Below are positions 34,364 through 46,730 of a stretch of 64,000 nt of DNA, in pieces. The notes under the pieces are model-generated. The model was not told where the DNA came from, did no database searches, and saw only the letters and a program-made list of their open reading frames with translations. The first letter of the stretch is position 1; the number at the start of each line of letters is the position of its first letter. A program made the position numbers and the translations under genes. The DNA comes from Spongospora subterranea f. sp. subterranea (lineage: Eukaryota; Endomyxa: Phytomyxea; Phytomyxea; Plasmodiophorida), in assembly GCA_049724395.1 (NCBI GenBank), contig JAUGWO010000209.1:120558-184557 (forward strand), given 5' to 3'.

Positions 34364-37300
34364 TTAATGAAAAGAAACTTTCGGCGACTGTTTATAGAGC
34401 CCATCGACGCATTCAAGCTTGCCTTCATGAACTAATTGCTCCAGAAACTCGTGCAGTTCGTTTTCAGATCTGCTGTATGATGTTGACCCCGATGTGAATG
34501 CCGACCTCAGAATGGAATCAATGCGGGACAGCGTGAAGCTATAAATCAAAATGAATCAGTACTGGAAAAGCGAAAATGTTTGTACGGTGTGAACGAACCC
34601 TCCGAATGAGCTGGGAAGTATGCCCAAGATGTACGATTCTAGCAGTTTCGAAGCTTCACGTTGTTGCTAAATTCACATAAGCTAAACGACTACAATTTTG
34701 CATCGTGATGCACATACAGCTTCAACAGAGAAAGCGGTAGACTCATCATCTTCGTCGTCATCATCACATTGCAATGAGGTTGGCGACGACGTCATATGAT
34801 CCGCATATTCAAGAACCGAATAGGATCCAGACCCGTTTTGAGCGAGAACGCGTTTCTGAACCCAAAAGTGCAACCTCCTGCGCACCGAAGCCGGCGACAT
34901 TTGGACGGCATCACAGACAGACTGCAGTGACAGTTCGGCCCCCGCATCGAGATCGTTAAAGGCGAATAAGACAGCAGCGTGTCCTGAAGAAACATCGCTA
35001 ACGAAGACCTGACGTCCATCGTTGAAGGTAAGAGTGAGATCAGCATTTCCTAGACTTGACTGCAGTGAACCAGTGGAAAACATGTCAGAAGCAGCTTGTG
35101 AAAAAGAATATGGATAACTACTTTCCAAACCAGTTCCCGTGGCGCTTTCAGAACCTCATAATGCTGGCTGTACTCCTTCATTGAATGTAGAATTACTGAC
35201 GGGAGAACGACCGATGCATCGATGTCAGAATCACTGAACTTGGGCCAGAACTCGTGGGAAATAATGGTACACGACAATGGAAACTGAAACTTTCGTCAGG
35301 AACTACAGCCTGGAATCGAAAACATCTTTACATTCGGACTATTGATGGTTTTCTGAATGTTGGCATTGATCCGCTTGGACATCGATATGTCTGCAATCAT
35401 TACGTCAGAGCAACGAAATTGCGCCTCTCCGAACCGTTGCTTAAGCAGCTCTTTTGGAAAAAAGCATTCAGGACAAGACGGAACAACGCACGAAAGAACT
35501 GACCTAAATGATGAACCTCTCTCTCGGTGTTGTAATCCGGTAACTTCATTAACCGTTCTGCCAATAAGTTAATATATTCCTCTATCAATTGATCACTACT
35601 CCCGAAAATGTACACCAATTGAGACAGAACGTTGTTGGATTTTCGTAAAGACCAGCTCGATGCAGACAATACGGGTTCGACAGCTTCTCTGATAAATCAG
35701 TTCTAATTGGTAAAGAAACTTTTGAAAATCAATACATGAAACTAACCCGAACGTGACAACGGGTTCTGGCTCCCAGGCGACACCTTCGTCATCGTTCTCG
35801 TATCCGAAGTCGTTATCGATCGAGCACCTGACTGATTCGTGATCGTCAGCGGACCGTTCGAGTTCCGCCAACAGCCCATATGGCTCATTGCCATTGATCA
35901 AAGCAGCAACCACGACCTTAACTGCATCGGGGCGGGTTCTGAAAAAAGATCGATGAAACAGTCTCTTAACACAATGATTTTCGATGTTCCCCCTTACTTT
36001 AGATATGCGCAAATTGGGTCCACAATGCTTGTGAGAATCAGGCCAGAGGGGTCGATTATCCGCATTACACGAAAACAGGATATGTACTGAGTGACGATGT
36101 CCCGAGTCATCGCTCCAGGGTGCAGAAGACGCTTATCAAATGTGGCCACAAGCGAACTAAACCAGCACAATGACGTTAGACGCTATCGGGATGAACAGTT
36201 CGCATTTGAGAAACCTGACGAGCAGCGACTGCTGATCCGTGTTGAGAAGGCATTGAGCGAGATCGGTCACGGCCCCAGTCGAATCAGGAAAATCGACGAT
36301 AATATCAAACATCTCACGTATCCGAAGATCCCCTACCCTTCAGAAACATCAGATAACGAATGGAAAAATTAGAAAGGAAAATTCACCTCTCATATAGAAA
36401 AAACGTTAGACGCGAGGCAAAACGCTTACAATCCAAACTATCTGGATTGTAAAGTGCCCCGACCCATGTGAATACTGACGTGTTCAACCAATCGAGCAAA
36501 CCAGGAAGAACTGGGAGCTCGTATTGTCCAGAGCATTCTTTCTGTGCTCGGCGCTCGATTTGCTCAAGCAGCGCTGCCGTAACACCGAATTCAAGAACGG
36601 GTATCCAACACAGCTCTTGAAGCTTCGCGGCAATGCTGATGAGTTGGCCAACGACAGCAACCGTAGGACGGAAATTACCTCTGGGCAGACCTGAGATAGA
36701 AACCTTTCCAAATGATGAGACGTCATCGTTGAGGTGATCGGTCGCTCCAATGACTCCGACCAGGACGTAAACTGTAGCGAGAAAAAAGTGACCATGAATG
36801 GAGTAAACCTGAGGAAATTTTCTGAACATGAAAGAATTTATGACGTGAATAAGGCCGATTCACCAATCCGGAATACTTGAGAAGAATACAGCATGAACGA
36901 GGCCAAAATATCGCTCCGTATGTTGTTTGGTAAAATCGGTTCCTTCTGGTCTAAATAGGCTAGATGGCAGCAACTAAGGTTGATCCAGTGAATACACCCT
37001 ATAGTTTCAGGGTGAACAGGAAAAAGAACCTCATCAATTCCCTGTATTGTTGACAGTAATGGCCTCAGTAATCGAACCGTTTCGTCCAATGCAATATAGA
37101 ATGCGTCGCAAATCTGATTTGGGTCATCGCACTGGGAAAACGGCTTCAGGCGGTTCCAGAACGCCGTTTCCGCAACCTGGGCAATCCGTTCCTGAATATT
37201 TCCTGATAAAAGGTAAATATTTTAGATGGACATATCCGGAGCTGTATCGCCCTACCGAAATACCAATCAATGAACACCTGCGATTGGCCATGACTGGCAA

Positions 37301-37385
37301 GAGTGACTGCAGCTTCGCTAGCAGCTGAACTCTTGAAATTCAGAGTGGCCAAGGCCTGAAACGCTCCTGATACAGTGGACGTCAT
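34364..37385 (-). CDS. ANAPC2: Anaphase-promoting complex subunit 2 (cullin-like)
   Basis: Start at ATG 37385. An early 53-nt intron joins FIDWYFG to NIQERIAQVAETAFW. The middle part has RTRPDAVKVVVAALINGN and WEPEPVV, as in APC2 before the cullin core. The core includes LSQLVYIFGSSDQLIEEY, LLAERLMKLPDYNTERE and VMIADIDMSKRINANI. SHEFWP and a LVWK block follow, then a winged-helix segment (ADLTLTF, SVRRRLHFWVQKRVLA). The extreme C-terminal WHB domain (ELHEFLEQLVHEGKLECVDGLY) closes the protein at 34364. APC2 scaffolds the catalytic module with APC11 and triggers ubiquitination of securin and cyclins. About eight introns; not every boundary was fixed. Confidence 0.88.
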
Positions 37386-39471
37386 GGGAATGGCCCAATG
37401 CTGTTGAGTTTCCTATTGGTGTTGTGTCTTTTGGTGGAAGCGGCGCAGGACTAACGCCAAGGCGCTTGTTGTACGGACATCGGCAACTGACTGACACCAG
37501 ATGAGAAGATGGTGAATTGAGTCGGCCACATGTTACAAGGCCACTTGACATCCATTATCGTTACGGGTCATTGTGGTTTTCAACTGGGATGACCCATGTC
37601 ACTATGCTCACATTTGGATCGTTTCGGTCATGGGAAGCTGCGTTTTCAAAGACAGTTTCAGTTGCGGATTCCGATATAATAAGTCTTCATCCATGTAATG
37701 TATGAACTTTAGGCAATACATATCGTAGTTATCATGCGTTCCGATTTACAATCGTAAACCGTTGAAGACGGCACCCGCATTCCTCCATTTGTCGGGTCTA
37801 TAAACAATCATATCTGACGAGAAATTGGCGACCTCAGCGAAAATTAAAGAGGTCACGTCAAAACTTGTCAATCACGAAACTCAGCTGCTCTATCGACAAC
37901 GTGACGGAAGTGCTATCGATATGCTGAAAATGAACGTGCAATCAATCAACGATGCGCAGCTTTGAAAAAGGACGTCGGTTTGCCGGCGAGCGTGTTGTCA
38001 GTCGCTGTGTTTGGTTCATTGGAATTGAACTCGCCTCCTTCGGTGCGAAGTTTTTTGCATGCGCAATGCTAGGATTGTTGATTGCCCGCAAGTTCATTGT
38101 CAGCAATATCATGCTGTTTGGATGAGGTCCGAGAAGTTTCTGTTTCGGCGCCTTCTGAAAGGGGCCGATGTCGTCAATGATCGGGATGCTTTAACCTTCA
38201 AGCTGCAGCACGTTTAGCCTGTGAGTACAGTATTTTTCAGGGGAAGTGTGTAAAAAGCGACATTTTCCACCGTTACAAGTTTTGTGCTAGCACATGAGGA
38301 TATTCCATCCAAATTCACAAGCCCTGGCGTGTTGGTTCCCATCCTTTTGGGCCACTGCTACCAGACGCACAGCATGCTTATGCATAACCAGGTTTTATGC
38401 AACCTGCGGTAAGATAAACTTCCTTGTTCGACAGTAGTCTTGCTGAACGTCGGGCAGGAATTTCATCAAACAGTTCAGACCAAGAAACGTTTGAAAGTTT
38501 TGGACGGTTTCGGAACCATTTGTTAGTGAAATTAGAACCTCCTCATTTGAAGCGGAGAAGAAAACGAACACTTTCGCACGCAAACAGGGGTTGAGGAGGG
38601 CTCCTCGGTCAGGTGCAGGTTGGTGTAACGGCAAGTAACTGCCGCCTTGACCTGGCGTGTAACAATGGGAGCAGTGGCGTGTAACAATGGGAGCAGTGGC
38701 GTGTAACAATTGGAGCAGCCAGGGTGTTGCCCTGGTCATGGTCAATGACCAACTTGGAACTATTCAAACGAGTTTCGCTTGTAGCAAAAGGATGTTGATT
38801 GGACACAAGCGACGCTGATCCAGCCGTACCGGCAGGGTCTTAGCACCGATCTCCAGCGAATGTTGATCCTCGCAGCCGGAACTGCCCGTTCACAACGTTA
38901 GACCAGTTGTCGATGAGATGATGCAAGCGAACGCGGTATCCATCAGATTTACATGCGCCCCGATCCACTAGAAGAAGCGAGCTGCAAATGCGAGAACCCG
39001 TCGTTGCAAGTCAATCAAAATGAGAAAAGGTACAGGCAGAATTTAGTTAAAAAATTAGCTGTGTTGTATTTGTCCTTTGGCGCCAAGGCGGGACAGTGCT
39101 CGATGGAAAATACTGACGCAATGGTGATCGAATCGCGGCCAGGCGAACCCGTGTACAGTACGAAGAGAAATCACGGGCTGTCACCAGTGTAACAGTGTTG
39201 CCTCACCATTTCTGCGTGACTTGCGCGCCTATGTCCGCGGTCACCGTTATCCACATACAGTATAGTGTACAATGGTGAAGACATGCGCCGCATATGTGCC
39301 GGAGTTGGGGGGAATTTGAACACCAGCGCGGCCTCCCATCGGTGCTCTTCTTGGGCTCAGTCGTCATCATCATCAACATCCGTACTATTGTCGGGGTTGG
39401 GAGTACAACTCCCTTTGATCGCCACCGATCCATACACCGTCCCCGGCGTCTCTGGTAGGGGCCGCCAATCG
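37386..39471. other. Spacer with short repeats, no gene recognised
   Basis: No conserved frame. A ~50-codon open stretch at about 37810-37963 (+) has coding-like composition but no context. It holds the 22-bp triple repeat at 38655-38720 and the promoter of the PRP4 kinase gene. Confidence 0.45.
38655..38720. repeat. Three tandem 22-bp units
   Basis: GCGTGTAACAATGGGAGCAG plus TG occurs twice exactly, at 38655 and 38677. A third copy at 38699 has a few changes. Confidence 0.9.
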
Positions 39472-41367
39472 ATGAGCAATAACGAGGATGGCGAAATATT
39501 AGCATATCGGGCTCCTCACGAGAGTCGCCAGCACCGCCATGCGCGCAGAAGTAGAAGTCGCGATCGTAAGCGCCCGCGAAACCGGAGCATTGAACGTCGC
39601 CGCGGGGACAGGGACGCGCACAGAAATAGACGTGATCATGACCGTCGAACGAAAAGGACGTCGGAGGTTGATAATCGCAGAGATCGAAAACATTCTACAC
39701 GACGTCACGATCCCCAGTCTTCTCCAGTTCGTAATGTCAGAGTTAACGACGTCAAACCACGCGCTGCAGATGTTCCCGTTGTTAACAATGATATCGTCAG
39801 CTCTAATGGTCAACCTGATAACGTCTCTGTCGAGAAACCTAATCATGTGGATGACACAGCGATAACAAAACCTGATCAAAACGGAAGCCTGTCAAACGGG
39901 GACGAACCTGTTGCGTATAATCAGTATTTGACTGAGATTGCAGTCAATGCGGCTGCGTCAGCGGAGGATGATCCGGCGTATCTTCAGCGGGTTGAGGAAC
40001 AGATTCAGGGTATTTTAGGACAGGCAGAAGTTGTTAACGTTGAAGAAGAATTGGAACGTCGTAGAGCAAGGCGACGTGCTTTGCTGTTAGCTTTAGAAGG
40101 CGATCGCGCTCCTGTTTCTGACGCAACACCCAACGATATGTCAGACATCACGCTGGTAGCGGAACCCAGTCAACAAGGTCTCATATACCCGGCAATTCCT
40201 TCTACACCCGTAATAATTGATGGTAGCAAGGTCAAGAACGTTTCAGATGACGATGTTGATATCTTTGGTGATTCCCCGATTGCGGTTGTGAAACCGATTG
40301 ATGTTCCTGTTGTTCAAGTTGTCCCTGAGAACGTACACTTAATCGACAATTGGGATGATGCGGAAGGATATTATAGCTTTCGTCTGGGTGATGTACTTCA
40401 TGACGGGCGTTATGAAGTGTTTGCCAACCAAGGCCGAGGCGTGTTCAGCACAGTATTACGCGTTCGTGATCGTTTGGCAGGCAACCGTGAGCTTGTCGTT
40501 AAGGTTATTCGTCAGAATGACGTCATGTATAAAGCGGGTCTTAAGGAGGTGAACCTTTTGAAGATTCTAGGCGCCAATGATCCTGATAATCACAGACATT
40601 GCATCAGATTGTACAGTCATTTTGAACATCGTGGACACCTTTGTCTGGTATTTGAGCCTCTGCATATGAATTTACGAGAAGTTCTCAAGAAATATGGTGG
40701 CGTAGGAATTAATGTTGATGGTGTTCGCAGCTACGCGAAACAATTGTTCGTTGCCCTTCGATTGCTTGTTAAGTGCGAAATCGTGCATGCTGACATCAAA
40801 CCTGACAATATTTTAGTCAATGCATCTAAGAATGTGCTCAAGTTGTGCGATTTTGGTTCTGCTGGCATGTTCACTGATTGTGAGATCACTCCATATCTGG
40901 TGAGCCGATTCTATCGGGCACCAGAAATCATCTTAGGTCTACCGTATGGTGCAGCCATTGACGTTTGGGCAGTTGGTTGCGTTCTTTTTGAGCTCTACAC
41001 CGGCCAAATTCTCTTTAAAGGCGCTGATAACAATGAGATGCTGCTGCGAATAATGGAATTACGTGGCAGGTTTCCCCCAAAGCTCCTACGACGGGCGACA
41101 TTCTCATCGCAACATTTTGATGAAGAGTGGCTTTTCGAGAGGCGGCGAACCGATAAAGTCACTGGTGTTGAAATGAAAACCAAAATGCGCATCGAAAGGC
41201 CGACCCGCGATCTGCAAGCGTTATTGAGGCAATCCGCTGGCAGGTTGACGGAGGTGGAGATGAAGTCTCTGAGTCAGTTGCGCGACCTACTGGAAAAGTG
41301 TCTAATGTTAGATCCAGCCAAAAGGATCACTCCAGATGCTGTGCGATCCCACCCGTTCTTTCAGTAG
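39472..41367 (+). CDS. PRPF4B: PRP4 kinase (PRPF4B), spliceosomal CMGC-family kinase
   Basis: Intron-less. The ATG at 39472 begins MSNNEDGEILAYR; an EDGEI-type start is common in this family, so I prefer it to a longer frame upstream. An N-terminal RS/RD-rich region (HARRSRSRDRKRPRNRSIER) precedes an acidic linker. The kinase starts NWDDAEGYYSFRLGDVL. The glycine loop is GRGVFSTV, the lysine sits in LVVKVIRQ, then CLVFEPLHMNLREVLKKYG. The catalytic loop is HADIKPDNILV, and LCDFGSAG, TPYLVSRFYRAPEI and SQLRDLLEKCLMLDPAKRI follow. PRP4 kinase phosphorylates PRPF31 and PRPF6 to activate the tri-snRNP. The match is colinear across the whole kinase. Confidence 0.95.
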   Translation: MSNNEDGEILAYRAPHESRQHRHARRSRSRDRKRPRNRSIERRRGDRDAHRNRRDHDRRTKRTSEVDNRRDRKHSTRRHDPQSSPVRNVRVNDVKPRAADVPVVNNDIVSSNGQPDNVSVEKPNHVDDTAITKPDQNGSLSNGDEPVAYNQYLTEIAVNAAASAEDDPAYLQRVEEQIQGILGQAEVVNVEEELERRRARRRALLLALEGDRAPVSDATPNDMSDITLVAEPSQQGLIYPAIPSTPVIIDGSKVKNVSDDDVDIFGDSPIAVVKPIDVPVVQVVPENVHLIDNWDDAEGYYSFRLGDVLHDGRYEVFANQGRGVFSTVLRVRDRLAGNRELVVKVIRQNDVMYKAGLKEVNLLKILGANDPDNHRHCIRLYSHFEHRGHLCLVFEPLHMNLREVLKKYGGVGINVDGVRSYAKQLFVALRLLVKCEIVHADIKPDNILVNASKNVLKLCDFGSAGMFTDCEITPYLVSRFYRAPEIILGLPYGAAIDVWAVGCVLFELYTGQILFKGADNNEMLLRIMELRGRFPPKLLRRATFSSQHFDEEWLFERRRTDKVTGVEMKTKMRIERPTRDLQALLRQSAGRLTEVEMKSLSQLRDLLEKCLMLDPAKRITPDAVRSHPFFQ

Positions 41368-41678
41368 CCTTGACGACCATCACGACAATATTCCCGTCCA
41401 TGGTTCATATATACATTAGCCTCAATCCATCAGAATTTTATTAGCAAGGATCAAACACTATGGTAGTCGTTTTGCCATTTCCAGATTAACTCCGCTTCAA
41501 GTTCATAGAATTTCAGCGTTTGAACAGGTCGAAACTCACTTGTCGATAAGTTAGATTCTCTTCGTTCGAATTTGCTTTACAGCGTTGAGCTGGAATTTGA
41601 AATGATTCATCTACTGAATTCGAGAAGTTCTGTGGTTAGTTCGCACAATAGCGGGGCCAGGTGATTTATTGTTGTTCC
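41368..41678. other. Short convergent spacer
   Basis: Between the 3' ends of the PRP4 kinase and WD40 genes. Nothing recognised. Confidence 0.5.
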
Positions 41679-44514
41679 CTATCTCAGAACATAATTGAAC
41701 GGTGATGTGGCGAAGGTTAGATGGGACGTTCTGGTGGCATCGAATCCCAACGGGATACTGACTTGCACGTTGAGCAGCTTTCGGGCAACTTCGGCGACCG
41801 GTGTCGGTTGGAATTCGCAGCGCTTCTCGTTCCCGTTTGTGATTCTGGGTGTTCTGACCTTAACAGGTCGCCCCTCTGGTTTCACTGCGGTGGAATATAT
41901 TCCAGGCGCGATGGTTTTCCCGGGAACGGTGTAGGAGCTGGGGATCCCCTGAACATCCGGAAGTCGCGCCAACTCCCTCTGCTTCTTCTGCGCCAGCACG
42001 TGCAACAGCGTTAGACAATGCAGGCTCTTTGATCGTCGGGCCTTGGCCCGCTGTTGTTGCTTCCGCTGACGCTGTACAGGTTCCGGTTCCCGCTCATCGT
42101 TCGCCAACCACACACGACTGGCCCGATATGCCAGACAGCCCATCCCCCGGCCGATGTTTCACGCGCGACACCCGATCGCTCAAACGCATCTTGATCTTCG
42201 ATGCTGCAGCGGATTCCAACGAAGTCCCTCTATGATGCGGCCGTTCAATCGGACGCAAACCGGTGACGACCACAGCGATATCAGGAAACACGCCATCATC
42301 AACATTTTCTGCACAATCGATCGGTTCTTGAACAGAATTCATATTCGGTAATGATTTCGCTCCTTCCAATTTTTTCCTCTGCTTCGGTTTTCCGTCGGCC
42401 GCGAACTCGTTCGATATCGGTTTGACTGTGGGCAGATTGATGGCGATTTTCCCATCTGTAATGGCGATTCGCCATGACAGGCACGATCGCCCCGTATTCG
42501 GCAATAACCCAATCAGCTCGGCTGAGGCGGAATAAAGCTCGATTCCCCATGCCGACACCGACGCCAACGCGTATCGTCTTGCGGCAAGGTTCACCACCGT
42601 CAACTCCCTGACCGGGAACGACCTCACCCTGAACCTGCGAATGTAATCTAGACCCAGTTCTGAGCCGGATCGGGTTCTGATCCGCCTTTGAGCGATCATC
42701 CCTCGATCGCCGACGCCCGTAAAGAAACACGCCGACCCGTCCTCATACGTCATGACGATATCGGTCCCAGGGATGGCGGATGGCGACACCCCATCTCGGA
42801 CGCAATCGAATCGGATCACGGGCGGCTGGTCACCAACCGAGTCGGTTCTCCATAGGCAGATCAGGCCATCGTCGGCAGCCGACGCCAGTAACGTTCCGTT
42901 GGCGATCAACATGATCTTGACGATGGTCATGCCACCAGATAGCGCCATCTCCTGACGGACCGACGACGTCGTGGTCGCGATCGCCACGCGATCAGAAGCC
43001 GCGCCGAACGCGATCAAGATGTCGTCGCGTTGGTCAGTGATTACGGAAAGGAGAGGGAAAGACGTCGAAAACCGCAGTCGATGAGGACGTCGACGACTAC
43101 CGTCAACGTTCACCTCCACCGTCGATAAACATTGGTCGTCGCCCATCGCGATCGATGTGATTGTATCGCAAAGGGCGCGATAGGACAGCCAGGAGATCGG
43201 ACCGTGTTCGTGCTGGTCCGCGAATCGATGGACGGCTCGACAGGAACGATAATCGACCAGGTGAACGTATCCGCTGTCGTCGCCGACGAACATGAAGTGG
43301 ATCGACTTGAGACACGACGACGTGATATTCGTTCGACACAGATTGCTGTTCTTCAATACGAGTCGGCCATCGGTCGCGTCCCAAACAAGCAACGCCCGAC
43401 CCGCCGTGGACAGGAATCGCGATGCTTCGCGACAGTACAGGATCGTTCCAGACGTTCGGCGAATCGGTTTTGGTTGTGGGCCAGATGTGGGAACGGTTGA
43501 ACAATGATCACGCGCAGGCGGGAGCGATTCCTGTCCTAGGAGATCGTACAGGCTGGCCGTGGATGTATTGCCGGCAATGATCAAACGCCTACGGGCAACG
43601 ACAACAGACGGATTCAGCGTTGACGACGGGAACGACTGTAATTGACGATATGTTCTCATGTCCCAAACATTGACCAGTCTATATGTGGTTGCGTTTAGGC
43701 AAGTTCGATCGCCAACGATGCAGTTCTTACCCTTTCACGTCGGCCGTGATCAGATATGACGAATGTGGAACTATCTCACAGGTTGTGATGTTGTAGTGAT
43801 GAGCGTTGGCGATGGTATGGATTGGGCGATGGAACCCGTGCCCGATCGACCATATTGACACGACGCCATTGCGCTCGGCAGAGACGACCTGGGCACCCGA
43901 ACCGGAATACGCCAGCGACTGCACCGGGCTCTGACCCGTCGATTGATCGACCTGTTTTGACGAGGCGATATCCCATAATCGTATCGATCTGTCATCGGAT
44001 CCGGTTACGATCTGGTTCGGAATCACGAGCAGGTCGTTGACCTGGCCGCTGTGGCCGTACAGGGTCTGGACCAGGGCCTGCGTCCTGGCCGGATTGTAGA
44101 TCGATATCGGGCCATGGCAGGAGCCGCCGTAGACCGCGCCCAGATGCGACCGCAAACAGGTCTGTAGTGATTGGGTGTGCACATGGCGCCAATACGGCAA
44201 CACTCCTTGGTCATGACTCAGCAAATCCTGCCAGATGTAAAGCCCTCCAGGGCAAGAGCCCATGATCGATGCGCCGTTGCTGCCGTCGTAGTGATTCAGC
44301 GCGCGACGATACGACGTTGGACGACGACCCGCTCGCAACGGCAGGAGAAGTCGCCGTGATCGTACAGGCGAAGAACGGATTGGTGTTGGTCATAGACGGC
44401 GAATGCGGTGCAGGAAGGGAGGTCTAGGAGAACCTTATGGGATAGACCATCAGATCGGGAACCGATTGCGATCGATGAGGGATTGGATTCAGTTAGAACG
44501 GACGACTGCTGCAT
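41679..44514 (-). CDS. Large WD40-repeat protein, unassigned
   Basis: ATG at 44514 (MQQSSVLTES). A propeller segment includes LYGHSGQVNDLLVIPNQIVT and DDRSIRLWDI, then QVVSAERNGVVSIWSI. After an intron near 43660-43730 a long exon holds further blades: LLVWDATDGR, FVGDDSGYVHLVDYR and TLLASAADDGLICLWRTD. A lysine-rich linker and a low-complexity basic C-terminal region reach 41679. A 37-nt intron at 42072-42108 joins these last two parts in phase. The intron near 44300 did not give a consistent phase. The total is about 900 residues. Two propellers are likely. I could not match a named family. Confidence 0.7.
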
Positions 44515-44977
44515 TGGCCATTATTTTCGATCAGGAACCAACTTGGGCCCATGATCGAATTTTCATAGCGGGCCGGATTCGGTGTGTAGATATATTTGGT
44601 TAACCGGATCAGGGGGGCGGTTTAGGATATTTTGTACCCCTGATATAGGAATATCGATCACCCGCGGATGGAACAGAAAGGAAAATCAGTGGTGTCGTTT
44701 ATCGCGTCGATCGAGAGGATACCTTGTTCGTTGAATAAACCGCATTTTGATTGCTGTGGAAATCCAGTCAGATGAAAACCCGACACTCGTTATTGTGGAC
44801 GCAAACCAGCACAACGAGGAGCATACGAACCCAAATCAATCGGGGTATCCTGTGGCGGTGATCGGTTCGCCAAAAGAGAGTTTTCCCGTTTAGCTCAACT
44901 GGTTCTTTTTACCAAAACCCTCTTTCCAAACGCCAAATGGGCAAACAAGGCAAAAAGACTTTTAGTAGTGATTTGAT

Positions 44978-45468
44978 TTACATTTTGTCGAAAGGAGTTC
45001 CTTTTTGTGAAAATTCTTCTAGACCGACTCTGCCAACGCCATTGGACGTTTCCGTATCGTGTCGCGACTCGTCTAGTGACGGACTGGGTTGGCAGATTCC
45101 GTTTGTCGGGACTGGGTAGTGGCCGGGGGGCTGCATGCGGGGGGAATGGCGCCATTCCAGGATGTGGCCAGGCTCGGGGGCGTCGACATATCGCTGTGCG
45201 ACGATCGACGGTGCGCATCGGTCTGGGAGCATATTCGCTTGCGGGATCCCCGCCAACTCCAGACCTTCCTCGATAGTTTGACGCGGTCGATCCCGATCGT
45301 TGCCGAATCCACTATCATTACGTACTGAATCCGAATTCTCCATGGCCAATCCGGATATCTGATCATCTTACAGTAAACCGATGTTTTGCGCTCTTCCAGT
45401 TTATGTGCAGTCTCGCTGTCTGGCGCTATTACACCTTCCTGGACTAGGAGATTGTGCAGTAAGCGCAT
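44978..45468 (-). CDS. Possible small protein, unknown
   Basis: From ATG 45468 the minus strand reads MRLLHNLLVQEGVIAPDSET, followed by HKLEERKTS. A GT donor follows. A second stretch (RPRQTIEEGLELAGIPQ) stays open to a stop at 44978. Composition is protein-like, but the opposite strand is also open (45089-45328) with similar plausibility. No family recognised. Confidence 0.3.
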
Positions 45469-45704
45469 CTACAGGCGCCATCAAACGGTTCTGACATTTT
45501 GTTTGTGAAATATCATAGATCGGGGCCGCCATATCGATATTTGCTGTTCATATTTCTGATCCATTTATATTGTCATTGCTGGATAGTTTATCTCGTCTGC
45601 GACATTGCGATTACATCGCTCCGGAAGTGGAGATTGCTCAGAAAAATCCGGGCGCTGGATGTTTCTGGTCCCGATCGCCCTCGTCGCCAGTTCGATCGTC
45701 GGCA

Positions 45705-46631
45705 ATGGATGAAGGCCCATCCGATGGTGCTCCAGATAAAGACGAACCAATCGTCCAGGTCGACGTTATCTCGTCGCAACTCGATAAAATCGACATGATC
45801 GTGACGTGTCTTGATTCCAATACTCCATTATCGGGTGATATTATGACGTGGTTAAGATCGTGCTCAATTCAAACCGCCGAGACCATCTTCGGCAAGCTGC
45901 ACCTATCTGAGATCAGTGTGACATCTCTGGACCTGTTCGCTAAAAACTTCACAGATATCACGATTCCGTTCGACTTATATTGTTTATTCCTCAAACACAG
46001 TTTTCTTCAGCGATTGGCGTCGCTGAATGGGCCGGTTCGTTCAGAAATCCGATGTATCTCGTTCTGTATATCGAAATATCTTTTTATCTCAGGCTTCGCG
46101 ACAGCTATTTGATCTACTGGTGTTGCTCGGCCAACAAAATCCTCGTGCATTCGTTCAAGGTTTGCTTTTCCCCTTGCTGGACAGCGCAATCAATATCCAG
46201 CCTGAACTTTTCAATCGCATCGGTAAAGAATGCCTCACCAGCCATGATCGTCTGATTCTCGTCCAACGTACCGCTGGTTTGCCGATTTGGACCGAAGACA
46301 CGATCAAGATCGTCCATTCCATGTTAAACCTTGGAGTCGACCCTTTCACAGAACAGCTGGGTGGCGTATTAGCTGCCAAAGTGCAACTGACAGCGGCGGA
46401 TCTGAAATTATCGTGCTCGGCGAAGTTCCCAGGTAAACAAACACCGACTTGCATTTGTGCTCCGAGGTAGTTCTGAATCGCCCTTCAGCTCTTATCATTA
46501 CCCTGGCGACAAAATACGGCGAGTTTGTCCGAAATCGCCAATCAGAACTGCTCGACGCTGCTAACAGACTCAACAGTTTCATGAAAAAGATCGCCGTTAA
46601 GGCTGTCCAGAATCTGAACCCGATAAGTTGA
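45705..46631 (+). CDS. FANCE: FANCE-like Fanconi anaemia core-complex protein
   Basis: The ATG at 45705 (MDEGPSDG) opens the frame; an upstream coding exon is possible. Exons join through an intron near 46036-46094 and a 38-nt intron at 46433-46470. The product is all-helical. Its blocks match the FANCE C-terminal domain: FVQGLLFPLLDS, LVQRTAGLPIWTEDTIKIVH, DPFTEQLGGVLAAKVQ, and RPSALIITLATKYGE followed by RLNSFMKKIAVKAVQNL. In FANCE this helical-repeat domain binds FANCD2 and FANCC for monoubiquitination at interstrand crosslinks. The long N-terminal region of vertebrate FANCE is absent. The similarity is pattern-level, so an unrelated helical-repeat protein remains possible. Confidence 0.62.
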
Positions 46632-46730
46632 AGAAAACAGCTCCACCCTCTTCTTATTATTTAAGTGCCGATGAACCATCTTCTTGTAAATGTCACCAAA
46701 TGATAGTAAAAAAATCGAAAAGTCTTTTAT

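Noticed and set aside
39265-39471. Upstream extension of the PRP4 kinase frame
   Set aside because: The extension starts at GTG and is unlike the family. The ATG at 39472 gives the expected NEDGEI start.
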